This document shows positions 1 to 11,699 of a stretch of 64,000 nt of DNA, in pieces. This stretch comes from Artemisia argyi (Eukaryota; Streptophyta; Magnoliopsida; Asterales; Asteraceae): NCBI GenBank assembly GCA_030686995.1, contig CM060693.1, positions 122,642,228-122,706,227 of the forward strand, given 5' to 3'. A program made the translations under genes and the position numbers. A model generated the notes under the pieces. It saw only the letters and a program-made list of their open reading frames with translations, did not search any database and was not told the DNA's origin. Each line of letters begins with the position of its first letter. Position 1 is the first letter of the stretch.

Positions 1-549
1 ATCCAATGTTGATTGAAACTGATTATTTTCCTATATAAAAAAAATTAGCACTTAAAAAATTAGGTTGGTATCTGCTTATTTTTTAAGCAGATAAGTAAAC
101 AATCATAAATACCTCATAGATAATCACTTTAAAAGTAACTACAACAAAAGTGATTTTGTTTACGTGATTGTTCAAAGGCCATGTCACATGTCGTAAGTAA
201 TCCAAAATCTATTAAAAACTAACTGAATCTAACTATCAAATAGTTTAGAGGTCACTTTACATGAAAATCCAAGAGAAAAAAAAAATCCTTTTCTTTAACT
301 CATTTTCACAATCAACAATCAAATAGCTGTGCAAAAACGCATGAATAACTTTTCTTATGAAACAAATAAATATAAGCAAAGCATTGGATTCACCTACATC
401 ATCAAAGACACAAGTGTTGCATTTGTTGTTCGAGAACAATGAGGTTATTTATGTCCAAACAATCTAAATAGTCACCAAGAATTTTTGGCCTTCAAATTCA
501 TCCCAGTTCCATTGATTCCTATCAACTAACAAATTAATCAAATTGAATC
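1..549. other. AT-rich intergenic DNA, no gene seen
   Basis: Both strands are rich in stop codons. The single short open frame near 257-439 on the minus strand has a hydrophobic, low-complexity translation with no recognisable motif. I see nothing functional here. Confidence 0.6.
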
Positions 550-700
550 CACAATTAAATATTATACTTTACTGTATTAGGCTCACATCATGTACATTTG
601 TTTCATGAATACAACTTAATCACAATTAAATATTCGACTTTACTGTATTAGGCTCACATGTAATGAGTCACGTACATTTGTTCCATGAATACAACTTAAT
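550..700. repeat. Tandem duplication, about 71-bp period
   Basis: The block starting CACAATTAAATATT at 550 recurs at 621. Both copies share the core ACTGTATTAGGCTCACAT and the ending ATGAATACAACTTAAT. Copy 2 has a short insertion of about 10 bp after the core. Non-coding. Confidence 0.8.
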
Positions 701-1334
701 GGTATGCTGGTGTGAGTTGCGCTATCGATTATATAAAGGCTGAAGATTGAGCATGTTGGAGTCATACATGGGCTAATTGTTGCGTTGGCTATTATAGAAA
801 GGTACGTGGTTTGCTGGTGTGAGTTGGGTAGGATGTTTTGTTGTCATAAAGTGATGCAAGGTGTCTCTTTGGTTCGCGGTCATGGAAAGGTGTAAATTCT
901 ACTTATGTAGTGAGTTGTGTAGGGTGTTTGATCTTTAGTGATATATGGGTGTTTAGCTGTGTATAGTTATGTAAGTTGTTTATTGGTTATGAATGACTAT
1001 CGGGTTGTGTGGTTGTTATAATGTCAACTGATATTGTGAGGGTATTTCGTAGACGTGTTTAGTAATCTCAAGATCAGTTAACAAAAATCTTGAGCTAAAG
1101 ACTAAATAGAAAAAAGAAGAAAACAATCTGAGTGATGAATACATAAATAAATGTACAGCTTAAATCTAAATATCGCCAAATACAAATGTTTAATAACTAA
1201 ATAAACATGGTACCTGATTATCCGAGCAACCTTAGCAAACAACTAAGTATAACTATATGTTCATAAACACTCCTTGGAAATTTTATCTGAGCAATCCTTT
1301 TAACCTACACATGATAACTTGTTTGATAACTCGT
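701..1334. other. Non-coding stretch, first part G/T-rich on the plus strand
   Basis: Roughly 700-1060 is visibly rich in G and T on the plus strand (many GTTGTGT and TGGTGTGAG words); the rest is AT-rich. No open frame of note and no recognisable element end. Confidence 0.5.
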
Positions 1335-1990
1335 AAATGAAGGGTATAGATGAAAATGATGATTTAATGGGTAAATTACATACATTAGAAACACGTATTT
1401 TAAAACGGGTCGACATGGGTAATTTTAGTAACGCGTCTAAAAGGGTACTTTATAGTAGACGTGAACAACATGGGTAAGTATATAATGTCATCTTTTTGAC
1501 TCTCACATGAGAGCCTCAATTACGGTCCCATGAAAATCTTTAACGTTGAATCATTCAAAGTCGGTTTAAAAACAGTCTGATGAAAAGTTAAGGGGTCATT
1601 TTTGTGGGTCGCTCATGTGTGATTTACTTGAGAGTATTAGTTGGTGCTATGCTATACAAATGAAGGGTAGAGATAAAAATGGTGAGTGAATGGGTAAATT
1701 AGGTACATTAGGTATGGGCCAAAACACGTATTTTAAAATGGGTCAACATGGGTAATTTTAGTAACGCATCTAAATGGGTACTTTATAGTAGACGTGAACC
1801 ACATGGGTAAGTATATAATGTCATCTTTTTGACTCTCACATGAGAACCTCAATTATGGTCCCATGAAAATCTTTATCGTTGAACCATTCAAATTCGGCTT
1901 AAAAAAGGTCTGATGAAAAGTTAAGGGGGTGTTTTTGTGGGTCGCTCATGTGTAATTTACTTGAGAGCATTAGTTGGTGGTATGTTATAA
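1335..1990. repeat. Two tandem copies of a ~323-bp unit
   Basis: Copy 1 starts at 1335 (AAATGAAGGGTA) and copy 2 at 1658 with the same words in the same order: the ACACGTATTTTAAAA core, GACTCTCACATGAGA, and the end GTGGGTCGCTCATGTGT. They differ by scattered substitutions and small indels, so the duplication is not recent. The last ~65 bp of the unit recurs at 3278-3345, right beside a captured-looking gene fragment. Confidence 0.85.
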
Positions 1991-3014
1991 AAACAGGTCC
2001 CTTAATTTGTTAATCATGTTAATGTATTTTAGAATGGTTAGAATAATACATCAATAGATGCTACTATAAACAAATAAACTACGTAGTAATGAAACAGTGA
2101 GATATTTTGAAACTCGATAGCATTGATGGAGTACTACTTTTTTTCATAATGCAGTAGCGCTAATATCAGCTGCCGAATACATACCACATTATTTATTTCA
2201 ATAGTCAATACCAATAACTTAGGGGACGTTTGTTTAAGCTTGAATATAGGCTTATGAGCATTAATGATTATTTAAGCTTGTATTTCCTAAGCCCATTAGT
2301 TTATGTTTCAGCTTATGAACTAATAGTTCATCTTTAAATCTTAATAAGCTCATAAGCCACAAAATTTGGGATTGTGAATGATTGTCTAAACTTATTTGTG
2401 GTCTTATGAGCTTATGTGATTTCGGCTGATTTTAATAAGTTCAAATTTTCTGTATTACTTTATCATATTACAATTTATCATTAAGAAAGTGAAAATGATT
2501 AAGGTGTATACCAACTCAAGAGGCCTTCTGATAGGACAAAGTACGGCTTGCAAGTTCTACTCATATATGCTACAATTACAAATGCACCAGAACACGTCAT
2601 CAAAACAATAAGATACATCATAGCTGGATCATACTCATGTCAAATTAGGTACACAAATCACTGATGTGCGAGTGTACATATAGTAAACCTTGAATGCCAC
2701 TGCAGAATATCGGTTTGCCCAAATGACCTCTACCTCGGTAATGGCCTTGTTCTTCTGTTAACAATATTTAGTTTTTGCCTTGATATCCCAATAGCCCTGG
2801 ATCAGGTTTGCAAATATAAAAGCAGGACCAAACACGTAGATGCCTTAGTTTCGTTTATAAACTTATAACTTGTAAACAGAAAGAAGTACCTTCATAAGAT
2901 CATGAAGAAACATGCTCGCTGAAGTAAAAAAAAGTCGCATCTGGTAGTTACATTATGGAACACTCATAGTCACATATTACTAATTAAACTAAGAAGTTCA
3001 ATAGAACTATGGCA
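1991..3014. other. Non-coding stretch with one possible degenerate MITE
   Basis: No coding signal is visible. Around 2220-2460 there are several inverted variants of the words AAGCTTA, CTTATGAGC and AAGCTCATAAG, which suggests a decayed foldback or hAT-like MITE, but I cannot define clean ends or a target duplication. A similar word set recurs at 5500-5620. Confidence 0.35.
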
Positions 3015-3235
3015 TTACCCGGTAGTCATTGTGTAGTTTTTGACCAAGTTGATGTCATTTTCAGTTAGGGCAGCAACAACTGGTAATGTGATGATTTCAG
3101 AGACATTATTTCCAAGATCACTTACCGTACAACCAAGGGTCCCGGCTGCCATGACTGTATGCTTGCATCCACGTCACACATAACCACTTTCGGATGGACA
3201 TGACTTCTTTCTAAGAACTTCGTACAACAAGTCCT
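3015..3235 (-). pseudogene. Coding-like fragment of unrecognised gene
   Basis: One minus-strand frame reads for about 70 codons from 3235 to a stop at 3015, with a single internal stop near the middle. It has protein-like composition, including the stretch SDLGNNVSEIITLPVVAAL followed by TENDINLVKNY. I do not recognise the family; a weak resemblance in spacing to the NAD-dependent formate dehydrogenase N-terminal half was considered but is not convincing. It lies in the same orientation as the dioxygenase fragment 130 bp away, which suggests captured exon debris rather than a gene in place. Confidence 0.3.
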
Positions 3236-3277
3236 ATAAAAGAATATTCGGCTAATTAATGTCTACATTGTGACATT

Positions 3278-3345
3278 GTTTTGTGGGTTGTTCATGTGTG
3301 ATTTACTTGAGAGTATTAGTTGGTAGCATGCTATAAAAACAGGTC
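3278..3345. repeat. Third partial copy of the 323-bp unit's end
   Basis: The words TTCATGTGTGATTTACTTGA, GAGTATTAGTTGGT and CTATAAAAACAGGTC match the terminal part of the tandem unit at 1335-1990. The match stops about 20 bp before the dioxygenase fragment begins, so the repeat edge and the gene fragment are adjacent. Confidence 0.75.
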
Positions 3346-3364
3346 TCATCTGAATATAACGATA

Positions 3365-3568
3365 TTAGCACAAATTCATTACATCTTTGACATCATTAAG
3401 AACATGAATGGGGACTCCATGGTTCACTATTTGAAAAAAGCCCCATTTGCTTGCTGCAGTGCATATGGCGTTTGCAACATTCGGGTCATCAAAGTTGGAC
3501 ATATCGATAACTGGGATGGAATCTTGATTCGGTTCTTCGTTGTAATTTTGAAATTTAGCGGGGCACAC
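3365..3568 (-). pseudogene. 2-oxoglutarate/Fe(II) dioxygenase N-terminal fragment (feruloyl-CoA 6'-hydroxylase-like)
   Basis: The 67-codon minus-strand frame contains the plant DIOX_N signature: [11 protein letters not shown], then [20 protein letters not shown] about ten residues later. Full-length family members are about 350-360 aa and carry the HxD...H iron site and the RxS 2-oxoglutarate site near the C-terminus; none of that is present. Only about residues 50-110 of a normal protein survive, and the frame ends abruptly after VMNLC. The wording is closest, from memory, to the feruloyl-CoA 6'-hydroxylase/scopoletin branch of coumarin synthesis, but many DOXC enzymes share it. The fragment abuts a dispersed repeat end, which points to capture or truncation by a mobile element. 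Confidence 0.8.
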
Positions 3569-3649
3569 AGACTATTAATTTTGTGCATGACTTATACATG
3601 AGTAGCAATAGCTTTGGATTCTTGCACATTTCGTTGGCTGTAAAAGTAT

Positions 3650-3805
3650 GTTTGACACCTTTGAAGTTGGTGGTGATTTTCATTCAAGAACCGCAGTGAA
3701 CATGTATCCTTACATCTGTGATGAAATTGAGAGCAAGGAGATTATTCTTAAGTGACATCCCCAACCTGGTCAAGAAAGTCCTCCCGTTCCTCTTTTAAAG
3801 GTAAA
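3650..3805 (+). pseudogene. Short coding-like fragment, family unknown
   Basis: A plus-strand frame reads about 50 codons with one internal TGA, ending just before an AAAG|GTAAAT that would make a splice donor. The translation contains NMYPYICDEIESKEIILK, a stop, then HPQPGQESPPVPLLK. The composition looks protein-like, but I cannot name a family. It is the only coding-like fragment in the first 14 kb that reads on the plus strand. Confidence 0.25.
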
Positions 3806-4924
3806 TAAAATCTTGTTCTTATCTTAATTTTATGAATGATGTACTTTTGTTTGGATTTACTTGTTGATACTAATTATCTAATTGTTGTAAAATGGATAAA
3901 TAGATTCTGTAGGTCAAATAATCAGTTTCATACCATGTGCAACACAACTTTTTCTATTAGAGTAAAAACTTACCTGTTATCCGTTGTAGACTTTTTCTCC
4001 CGTTTGAGAAAATTAATGTATTTCACTTGTACTTGTCTGCTCCAAATCTCACCACACTGGATTTTCCTGCACTCTTCCTTACTGAGAATCAGAACGTTGT
4101 GCCAACATTTTCCAGACATAATTTTACTTATTGTTATTATTTTTTTGTAACAGAAACTTCCAAACCATAATTTTATTTTATTGTTATTATTTTTTTTTGA
4201 AAAGCCTTCCAAACCATAATTTAATTATGCTTTTGTGGATTGTGACTGGTTCACTTGCTGTTACTTATCTTTTTTATTGACTTCAAATGTCCCTTTTGTG
4301 GACTGATACTTTAAGTAACATTTACCAAGACCACATTGTACAGGTGGTAAGTTTTATATAGATAGATAAATAACAAATTTTACTGATATGTTTAACAATA
4401 GAACTGAAACTGATCATAGCATAATGGTGTAGATTTAGAATTGATGTTGCTGCTAATTTAAAAGCAAATGCAGCCAAATATATAGTGATGTTGGATGATC
4501 TCTCAAAACATACATCCAAACACCGCACAGCTAGTTAATGGAAAATAATATGTTACCATGTTATTTATATTTGATCTCTCAAAATTTGATACGAATGATA
4601 GATAATATGTTACCATGTTAGTTGTTATATACATTCTTCTTGATGTACTTAACCTTAAATCCCATCTTCTATGTCGTTTGAAAGAAAAAATAGCATTTGG
4701 TTTTCATGGTAGGAGGATTTAATAGTGTCAAAATATATGAGTTGGCGTACCTATGCGCAGCAGCTGTGTGCGATGGTTATTTACATGGACGTAGCAGACG
4801 AACACTGCAATGGTTCATTTATACCTTGCAAAATAATAGAGTAGCAAAGGTTAGCGTGACATAAGGTATCTGTCATATGATGTGCGTAGCAATTTTAAAG
4901 CACCATAATAAGCGAAGCTACTTA
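3806..4924. other. AT-rich non-coding DNA
   Basis: A direct duplication of AACTTCCAAACCATAATTTTATTTTATTG-type sequence occurs at about 4150-4220 and short direct repeats around GATAATATGTTACCATGTTA at 4545-4620. No gene or element ends recognised. Confidence 0.45.
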
Positions 4925-5470
4925 CCTTCAACAACAGAACCACGACATATATTATTCAAATAGTAATTAATAACATGAGCATTAGGAGCATTTTTCAGTG
5001 CGCGCTAACACCAGCAACAATCTGGGCACCAGTATGATATGATCCCTGATCTGGTAACTGAGCCCACAATATATAAAAATAATTAAACTAATAACCTTGA
5101 GGCATGAAATGTTTCCATTTATCATTATTGCGCGATCTACTGTAACTCCCTTCTGATCCTTCATTTGTAAAAGGTCAAAAATTTGTTCTTTTGATTGCAT
5201 GTAATTTTTTTAAATGGTTTCTCTCATACTTCCGTATGCTCGAGTCCTGTGGTGCCATTTTTCTAACTGTAGAAGCAAACTCTGTAGCCCCTACCGATGG
5301 AGATGTATAGTAGGGGAAATTCACAGGTATACAATGATTGTTCTTTGCACTTGTAGTTTTCTATTTGCCTTGGCTGATGTTTGTTATAATAAAATTTATG
5401 TGAACTTATGTCCAAGCACATCAACATGTGTTGGTGCCCCTGAATTATCGGGGTCTTCTATTTCTTTGAC
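4925..5470 (-). pseudogene. Exon-like blocks of an unrecognised gene
   Basis: Three protein-like minus-strand blocks occur in order: 5470-5396 (KEIEDPDNSGAPTHVDVLG), 5180-5100 (MKDQKGVTVDRAIMINGN) and 5055-4925 (LPDQGSYHTGAQIVAGVSA, then after a frame change NAPNAHVINYYLNNICRGSV). The last block ends GAAG|GTAAG, a good donor. The frame change inside the third block and the lack of a continuous reading suggest a decayed gene or captured exons. I do not recognise the protein. Confidence 0.3.
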
Positions 5471-6374
5471 TCTATTGTGTTCTTTGTGGCTTGAAATTTC
5501 GGCTAATTTTATTTGGAAAAGCTCATAAGCTGAGTTCTTTGGCTTATAAGGTAAGTACATTGACCTTTTGTACTTTAATAAGTTGCACTCATAATAGGTA
5601 AAAGGTGAGCTTATGAGTTTAGTGGAGTAAATGAACAAAAAAATGCAACTGAAATGGCAGTTTTTGAGAGGTCTAGAGTTGGCTTCTGCTATCTGCATTT
5701 CTGCCATTGCTCTTCAATTCTACTTGTATAGTTTCATGCTTTTATTCTTCTTATTCTATTATTTTGCCAGTCTATTACTCCAAGAACCTACTTGCCTGCA
5801 ATTTCATAGATAATGAAAGATGAACGTAGTTACTTAACGTCTTAACCATCAGGTTTTAAGTTAATTGGGTAATGGGGTTTCAGCAAAACCAATTCACCTA
5901 AACCCTATACATTGATAAAGTTAGCCAATCCACACTACCAGCTTAAAGTGTTATATTAAATCTCTAATGGTTGTGATATAATTATATAAGTGAGGTAGTT
6001 CATCAAATTTATTGACATAGTTGTAAATATTCATGAACATGAGAATTAAAATAAAGATGGATTCATCTAACTTAGATGTTGATATCGGATCAGTTTGGCA
6101 ATGGCATGCATAGTGCGATTTGCAACAATGAACACAAAAATTATAGAGTGGTTATCCAGTTCGTGGTGAACAGTAAATTATTGATTGTCATTGAGTTTAA
6201 GTACTTTGAGTTTAAAATAACAACTAACAGAAAAACAATTTTATTACCTTGTAAACTTTCGTACTTTGAACAGCTCTCTAAATATCTGCAAGCGAGAACA
6301 AAACATGATGTCAATTAATTTGATCAATGTAACACTTATCTGTTCTAAATTTAGAAGATAAAAATTTTTAGTAT
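5471..6374. other. Non-coding DNA
   Basis: AT-rich sequence with remnants of AAGCTCATAAG-type inverted words near 5500-5620 (compare 2220-2460). No supported gene. Confidence 0.45.
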
Positions 6375-6459
6375 AGTGTTTAGGATTGCTTCCATGCTTG
6401 AAAAGCTTTATAAAGCAATAGACAATTCACACACACTTAAAGAAGCAATTCCAAACACT
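6375..6459. mobile_element. Small MITE-like inverted repeat
   Basis: The left end AGTGTTTAGGATTGCTT and the reverse complement of the right end AGTGTTTGGAATTGCTT match at 15 of 17 positions, around an 85-bp unit. No clear target duplication. Related half-sites (GCAATAACCAAACACGCC near 7038) lie within 700 bp. Family uncertain; the ends resemble hAT-type foldback MITEs. Confidence 0.45.
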
Positions 6460-7903
6460 CCGTTACTGAAATAAGTGGTTTCATTTGAGCATTTAAGAAT
6501 GCTCATTTGTATGAAATTATGGATTCTTTGAAATTGCTTGCTTTAGTAGCCTATTACGTAAAAAAAGGCATCCCTTTTGAATATGCAATCTCAACTTACA
6601 GACATCAAATCCTACATGTATTTTTTTAAGAATTTGGATATAACCATATAACGACCCTGTTTTAGAATTGCTCTACTAAAACTACTGGTAACAAAGGACT
6701 GTTTGGGAGAGTTTTTCTAAACATCTTCTTGCAGGGGTTGTTTACAATAAACAATTTGAAATAACTAAAATACACAACCCTTGAATATGCAATATCAACT
6801 TGCAAACATAAAATCCTACCTCATTGATCACTGCCATGGCTATCAACCCTTTTCCATATCACGCTCCAGCGTGGACATTGATCTCAATTATATCAGCTGC
6901 CATTGATGAAAATCTTGCATCAAATCTACTTGCCTTTTGTACTTTAAATGATTTAAAAATAATAAAAAATAAGTTTCGACTAATCAAAGCACAAAAATTA
7001 TCTTTTATAGATTCAACCTTTACCTTCATTCTGAAGATGCAATAACCAAACACGCCTTTAGAAAGCAATAACCAAAGAGGCAACATACACCGCTTTTTGC
7101 CTGTATACGTTCAGAACTTCATAAAAGCAATAAATAATAATAAATGCAGCATATGAAGGATCGATGGTAAACACCTTTGATTTGCAGATTCCTTCCACAT
7201 TTTCTATTTAACAGCCAAAAAAATAAGATTGGACATATTTCATCATTAGGGTTTTGAGGGAAAAGAGGCGTAACTTTTTTCTATACGTGAGAATGAGTTC
7301 TACAAACTCAAAATGCCTGCAATAGGTGCAACCACATAAAAGAGATATTGTTGGCAAGCCAACGTATGGTTGAAGAGTAACTATCATTATAGGGATCGCT
7401 TTACTCTTCAAAAGTGGAATTAATTCTTTTACAGTCCTCTCCATTACTTTCTTTAAAGAAATGGGATTTAAACAAAATCACAACGGGACGTGAGTAATTG
7501 TGAGGATTAGGACCGTTAAAATTTCAATTAATAGGAAAATCCACATGAAGCATAAAAGATGAAAGATTTTTGCATTGGTTGTTGAGGTTCTGATATAATT
7601 ACTTGGGTAACATTTTAGTTCCCGCTGAATGAGGTCATATGGGAATGGGCATTGCTGTTCCATCCGACAATTGCAATATGTTTGCCGTCCAATGACTTCC
7701 TTTGTTCGTCCAATTCCTAATAAAGCTACAAAATGCAATTACACTTATTAGAATGGTAAATATTTAGTCCAAATAAGTATCATTGTACTTAAACAAAACC
7801 GTACTAAAAACGACCTGTTTCAACCCAAATCTATATTAATCTTGTAACAGAGCTATACATACACACACAAACAAATCAGACTTTTCTCATAGCAAATTGA
7901 TCA

Positions 7904-7905
<2 letters not shown>
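6460..7905. other. Non-coding DNA with unassigned short frames
   Basis: Several minus-strand frames of 75-86 codons occur at 6859-7086, 7208-7444 and 7478-7738. The last contains GIGRTKEVIGRQTYCNCR and could be exon debris, but none has a motif I recognise or flanking splice sites that make a gene model. Confidence 0.35.

Positions 7906-7945
<40 letters not shown>
7906..7945. repeat. Homopolymer of 40 T
   Basis: An uninterrupted run of T. It could be the poly(A) tail of a minus-strand retroposon, but I found no recognisable SINE or LINE body on the adjoining right side, and its exact length is prone to sequencing error. Confidence 0.9.
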
Positions 7946-7948
<3 letters not shown>

Positions 7949-8922
7949 TGTGAGCCTATAAATTTTAAGTCATGTCTTATAAAAACTCGTTACCAGCCAA
8001 TAGGAAACTTAAGAGAGGTGTTTGGCCAACTGCACTAATGTACTCAAAATCCCATCAACAGTACAAATACGAAAAATGTGTATGGCAAATACAGTTTCAC
8101 TCTTAAAATCAACTCCCACAACTCAAAGCTGTTATAACTTTTTACACAAAAATACTTTAATTGAAGCATGTTGCAGCACCCCTCACAAGGTATGTCCATG
8201 TACATTTTACCAATCAGAACATGGTTGCTGCAATATGAAAATGATGGATCAATCTGTTATTATAACCAAAATAAAAACAAACAAAGATTCTCACCAAAGT
8301 TAGTGCCTCCTTGATACCAAATTTAGTGCTCCTTTGCTCTTAAAAATAGACAAAGATCTGATCCTAGAACAAATATTATAAAATAGCGCACCAATCTGAT
8401 CTGGTAACGCCACCGGACCCAACCCATTTTTGACGTGCTTTAAAAACTTATCAGTTTTGACCCAATACGCAACACACTTGACTGGCTTGTTATTATACCA
8501 AATACTTGGTGACGACTAATCAATCTAACATATTTGTCGACAAATCATGGAGTTCCTGTCAAAGTAAAGGCATATCATATTGGGCTAAAGTAAGAGGTAA
8601 GGTACCAATTTATTATTAAGAAGAAAGTTTATGATTGTAATTCAAATCTTAAATTAAACTTGTTTATAGGAAGCGTTTGTTGTTGATTATCAAATCATAG
8701 CCCGCACAATGGGCGAGCAAGCCTTACAAATATCATAAAAAAACTTAAGTTAACAAAAATAAGTTATATGTACAACCAACACTCGAATGAGTATCAGGCA
8801 AACCAAGTTGAACTATAATAATAGGAATTATCGTGTTGTTAGCGTAAGTTATTAGAATAACGATGGGAACACTAAAAGTAAATTGCATTGGAATAAAAAA
8901 TACTTATAAGTAGATAAATCAC
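7946..8922. other. Non-coding DNA
   Basis: No supported gene. A plus-strand peptide NHGVPVKV at about 8544 recalls the dioxygenase NHGVP motif, but its flanks do not match the family. Confidence 0.4.
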
Positions 8923-9839
8923 CTGCCGGGGTAGTTCTTGCGCGTTTACTGTCCATGCCAACCATTGTATGTGTGTTCGGTCTTCAACGTGCACACCTAT
9001 AGTTTTCAAAAATAACCATTATTAACCTGGATATTTTTTAAAAGACCGACATCATAAGTCATGGAGAGGTCAGGCTTAAAAAGCCCGAAAAAATCACCCA
9101 TTGCATTTAGAGCAGACCTTACATCATCTACCTAAATTGTAAAAACTTCACACCAAATTAGTACATAGGCATATAACGTAGTTTATACTACCTTTTTTCC
9201 AAATTCAAAGTGTTTTTTGGATATGTATAAATCAGTCACTAAATAAACTATGTAGAATTGTTCAAATACATATTGTCAAACACATCGGCCTTACATCATC
9301 TACCTAAATTGTAAAAACTTCACACCAAATTAGTACATAGGCATATAACGTAGTTTATACTACCTTTTTTCCAAATTCAAAGTGTTTTTTGGATATGTAT
9401 AAATCAGTCACTGAATAAACTATGTAGAATTGTTCAAATACATATTGTCAAACACTCAAAATTTAAAATAATACGTTATGTCAATATCACCAAAAAAATG
9501 AATGTGGTAAAGCACAACTACTTTAAATGAAAATTTAAAATGAATGTTACATGTCACACCTTAAAAAAAACATCAAAACTGCTTCAATGGAAATGCCAAG
9601 CAAGTGAGAATGTGATTGTGTGGAACCTATCAGTTGGTTGTAGCTAAGAAAATCAAACGCAGAGTTAGATATCCGGGAATTTTTTTTCACACTGATTTAT
9701 AATGCTACATGGAATAAAGAAAATTGCAAACCTGAGAATGTTATCCCAGTAAGGCCAAGTGTAGGCGGTGGTTGTTGGCCAGGTTCCTGGCATTGCCAGT
9801 GGATACCGCTAGGCCAATTTTGTTCCACAAACTCGACAT
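8923..9839 (-). pseudogene. Three exon-like blocks, gene family unrecognised
   Basis: Minus-strand blocks bounded by AG/GT are 9839-9732 (contains EFVEQNWPSGIHWQCQEPG), 9131-9027 (exactly 35 codons, contains DVRSALNAMGDFFGLFKPDL) and 8996-8923 (contains EDRTHIQWLAWTVNAQELP). Each looks like a real exon, with acceptors CAACAG, TTTAG and TATAG and donors CAG|GT. The reading phases of the second and third do not join cleanly, so the gene is probably decayed or the boundaries are wrong. Function not recognised. A 172-bp tandem duplication lies in the intervening sequence. Confidence 0.35.
9117..9456. repeat. Tandem duplication, 172-bp period
   Basis: The block starting CCTTACATCATCTACC at 9117 recurs at 9289 almost perfectly, through GTCACTAAATAAACTATG (GTCACTGAATAAACTATG in copy 2) to CATATTGTCAAACAC. 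Near identity points to a recent duplication. Its left edge includes the splice acceptor and the first bases of the exon-like block at 9131-9027, so that edge was duplicated. Confidence 0.9.
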
Positions 9840-10592
9840 CTGTTGAAAAAACATCCTATTCTTGCATTTATCCTTCATATGTTGTTACATCCATTTATTC
9901 CTTCAAATGTTGTTAAGTGGACCATTTATGTCCTTCAAATGTTGCTACATCCAGCAAGAAAAAATAAGCATTCTCAGTTTCATTCTTTATATCTGCAATA
10001 TAACAATCTGCCTGAAACAACGAATCCATTACCATTAGCAACTTTTTCTTCTCTCTAACACTAAAAACTTACTATTCTTTTCACTCATAAAACTACATAA
10101 TTCCAGTAATAAACAAAAGGTAATACCTTTGTAAACGACGACTTAATCCAAGAACACAAAATCCAAAGGCTTCCCTTTACTACGCACACTTGCAATGAGA
10201 CTTTCCAACGCCACTCCTTTGCTCCACTGCAAATAAGCTCTTCCATATCACACTTATCAACGTACTCAAGCGAATAGCATTCTCGAACATACGCAAACAA
10301 ACAACCTGGTTTTTTGAGAGAATCGGTGACGCTGGTTTTTTTATAACAATAAAAAAGAGAGAGGCGGTGGAGACTGGTTTTTTTATAACAATAGTAACAC
10401 CAACACACTTAAATCCATTTCCAAACCTAAAAAAATCAGCTGAATTTTAGTGTTCAAGAATAAAGCCCCACATTTGGGGATACTTTCTAGCTAATGAATC
10501 AGCCAGTAACAATCTTGTTTAATGCGAGTTCATCTAAGACAATTAATTTGTGTGCATATTCGTTGTGTAGTTTTACATACCAACACTATTAC

Positions 10593-10709
10593 CTCTATTG
10601 CTAAAAAACCACCTTGTCCAAGATTGGGCTGCATTGGATGAGCAACGTCTCCTAGAAGGGTAACGTCGCTACACCAGCTCCCAAACAGTTCCATAAGCCT
10701 TAATTTTTT
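10593..10709 (-). pseudogene. Zeaxanthin-epoxidase-like FAD monooxygenase fragment with internal deletion
   Basis: The minus-strand frame carries DVTLLGDVAHPMQPNLGQGG, the second FAD-contact motif (GD...P) of aromatic-ring-hydroxylase-type flavoproteins, in the wording typical of plant zeaxanthin epoxidase (abscisic acid and xanthophyll-cycle enzyme, plastid). It is followed by AIE and then GTAATA, a plausible exon end. Directly before it lies KKLRLMELFGSWCS, which in the enzyme sits roughly 30 residues further upstream; the segment between is missing. No N-terminal Rossmann motif or C-terminal FHA domain was found nearby. It is therefore a broken piece, not a gene; a related FAD monooxygenase is the alternative source. 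Confidence 0.7.
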
Positions 10710-10749
10710 GCCTGCATGGTCAAACAGATAAACAAATTTTGGGTTCATG

Positions 10750-11603
10750 ATACAAAATGAAAATACATATGTCTATCAGTATACTTTAATGCTAATTATA
10801 TATGAGTATACATTTGTCTATCAGTTGAGGTGATAGCAATAGTAAGCAGGGAAGCAGAAGCAAAACGTCTTCAAAATAAAAGCAAAGATTTATGTTAACA
10901 TCTACTCCCAATTGACTCTTGATGTCCCCAAGTATTTCAGGTCACGCTTCATACTATTTATAATAGAGACGGTAATTAGTCACATGTTTATATAAATGAA
11001 TTTTATGTTAACATGGTGACGTTAAGTTTGTGACTTACCTTAACCATTCTTCCCTTGATCTAGACAGACTAAACAACTTTTCTATAAAATTTATCAAGGT
11101 CTAATAGCAACACCCCATGTAAATCGCTTGCGAGTCTCTGAAAAAGGAAAGGTGTGTCTAGTTCAAGTAATAGTATAATCGGAAATTTGGCAAGCAAGCA
11201 AACCATCTTATTAGAGCAGAACTTAAAATTCTTATTGGGTGTATGGGTGGGTTACTTCTTTGTACTTAATAAAGTGTTTGTATAGTCATGTTTAGACCCT
11301 AAAGTAATGATTATATAATGTCGATGATGCAAATAAAGTGTATTAACTCTTAAGAAACAACAAAAGTCAGACCTGTAAATATTTTATTAAGACCCAATAC
11401 AACATAAATTACACTTTAAAAGATACTAACTGAAATCAAACATAACTAAGAACATGACTTGCTACTAAGAAATCAAGCATAAATGAAAGATAAGAATATC
11501 TAAAACTTAGATTGTCAAACTTAATCAATAGAGATATGCAAACTTAATAGTACTTCATCAGAATAGGTTGACTAATAATCATTCATATATTTAGGATTTG
11601 GTT
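10750..11603. other. Non-coding DNA
   Basis: AT-rich, no protein-like frame or recognisable repeat end. Confidence 0.45.
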
Positions 11604-11699
11604 TCAAACCATCAAAGATCGCCTCGATCTTTTAGGGATGACCAAAGATCTTATATTTTGAACTCCTAGTTTAAATAATAGAAAAGTAAACTTTACCTG

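Noticed and set aside
8530..8590. NHGVPVKV peptide suggesting a second dioxygenase fragment
   Set aside because: Only five residues match the motif, the flanks do not, and it is on the opposite strand to the real fragment.
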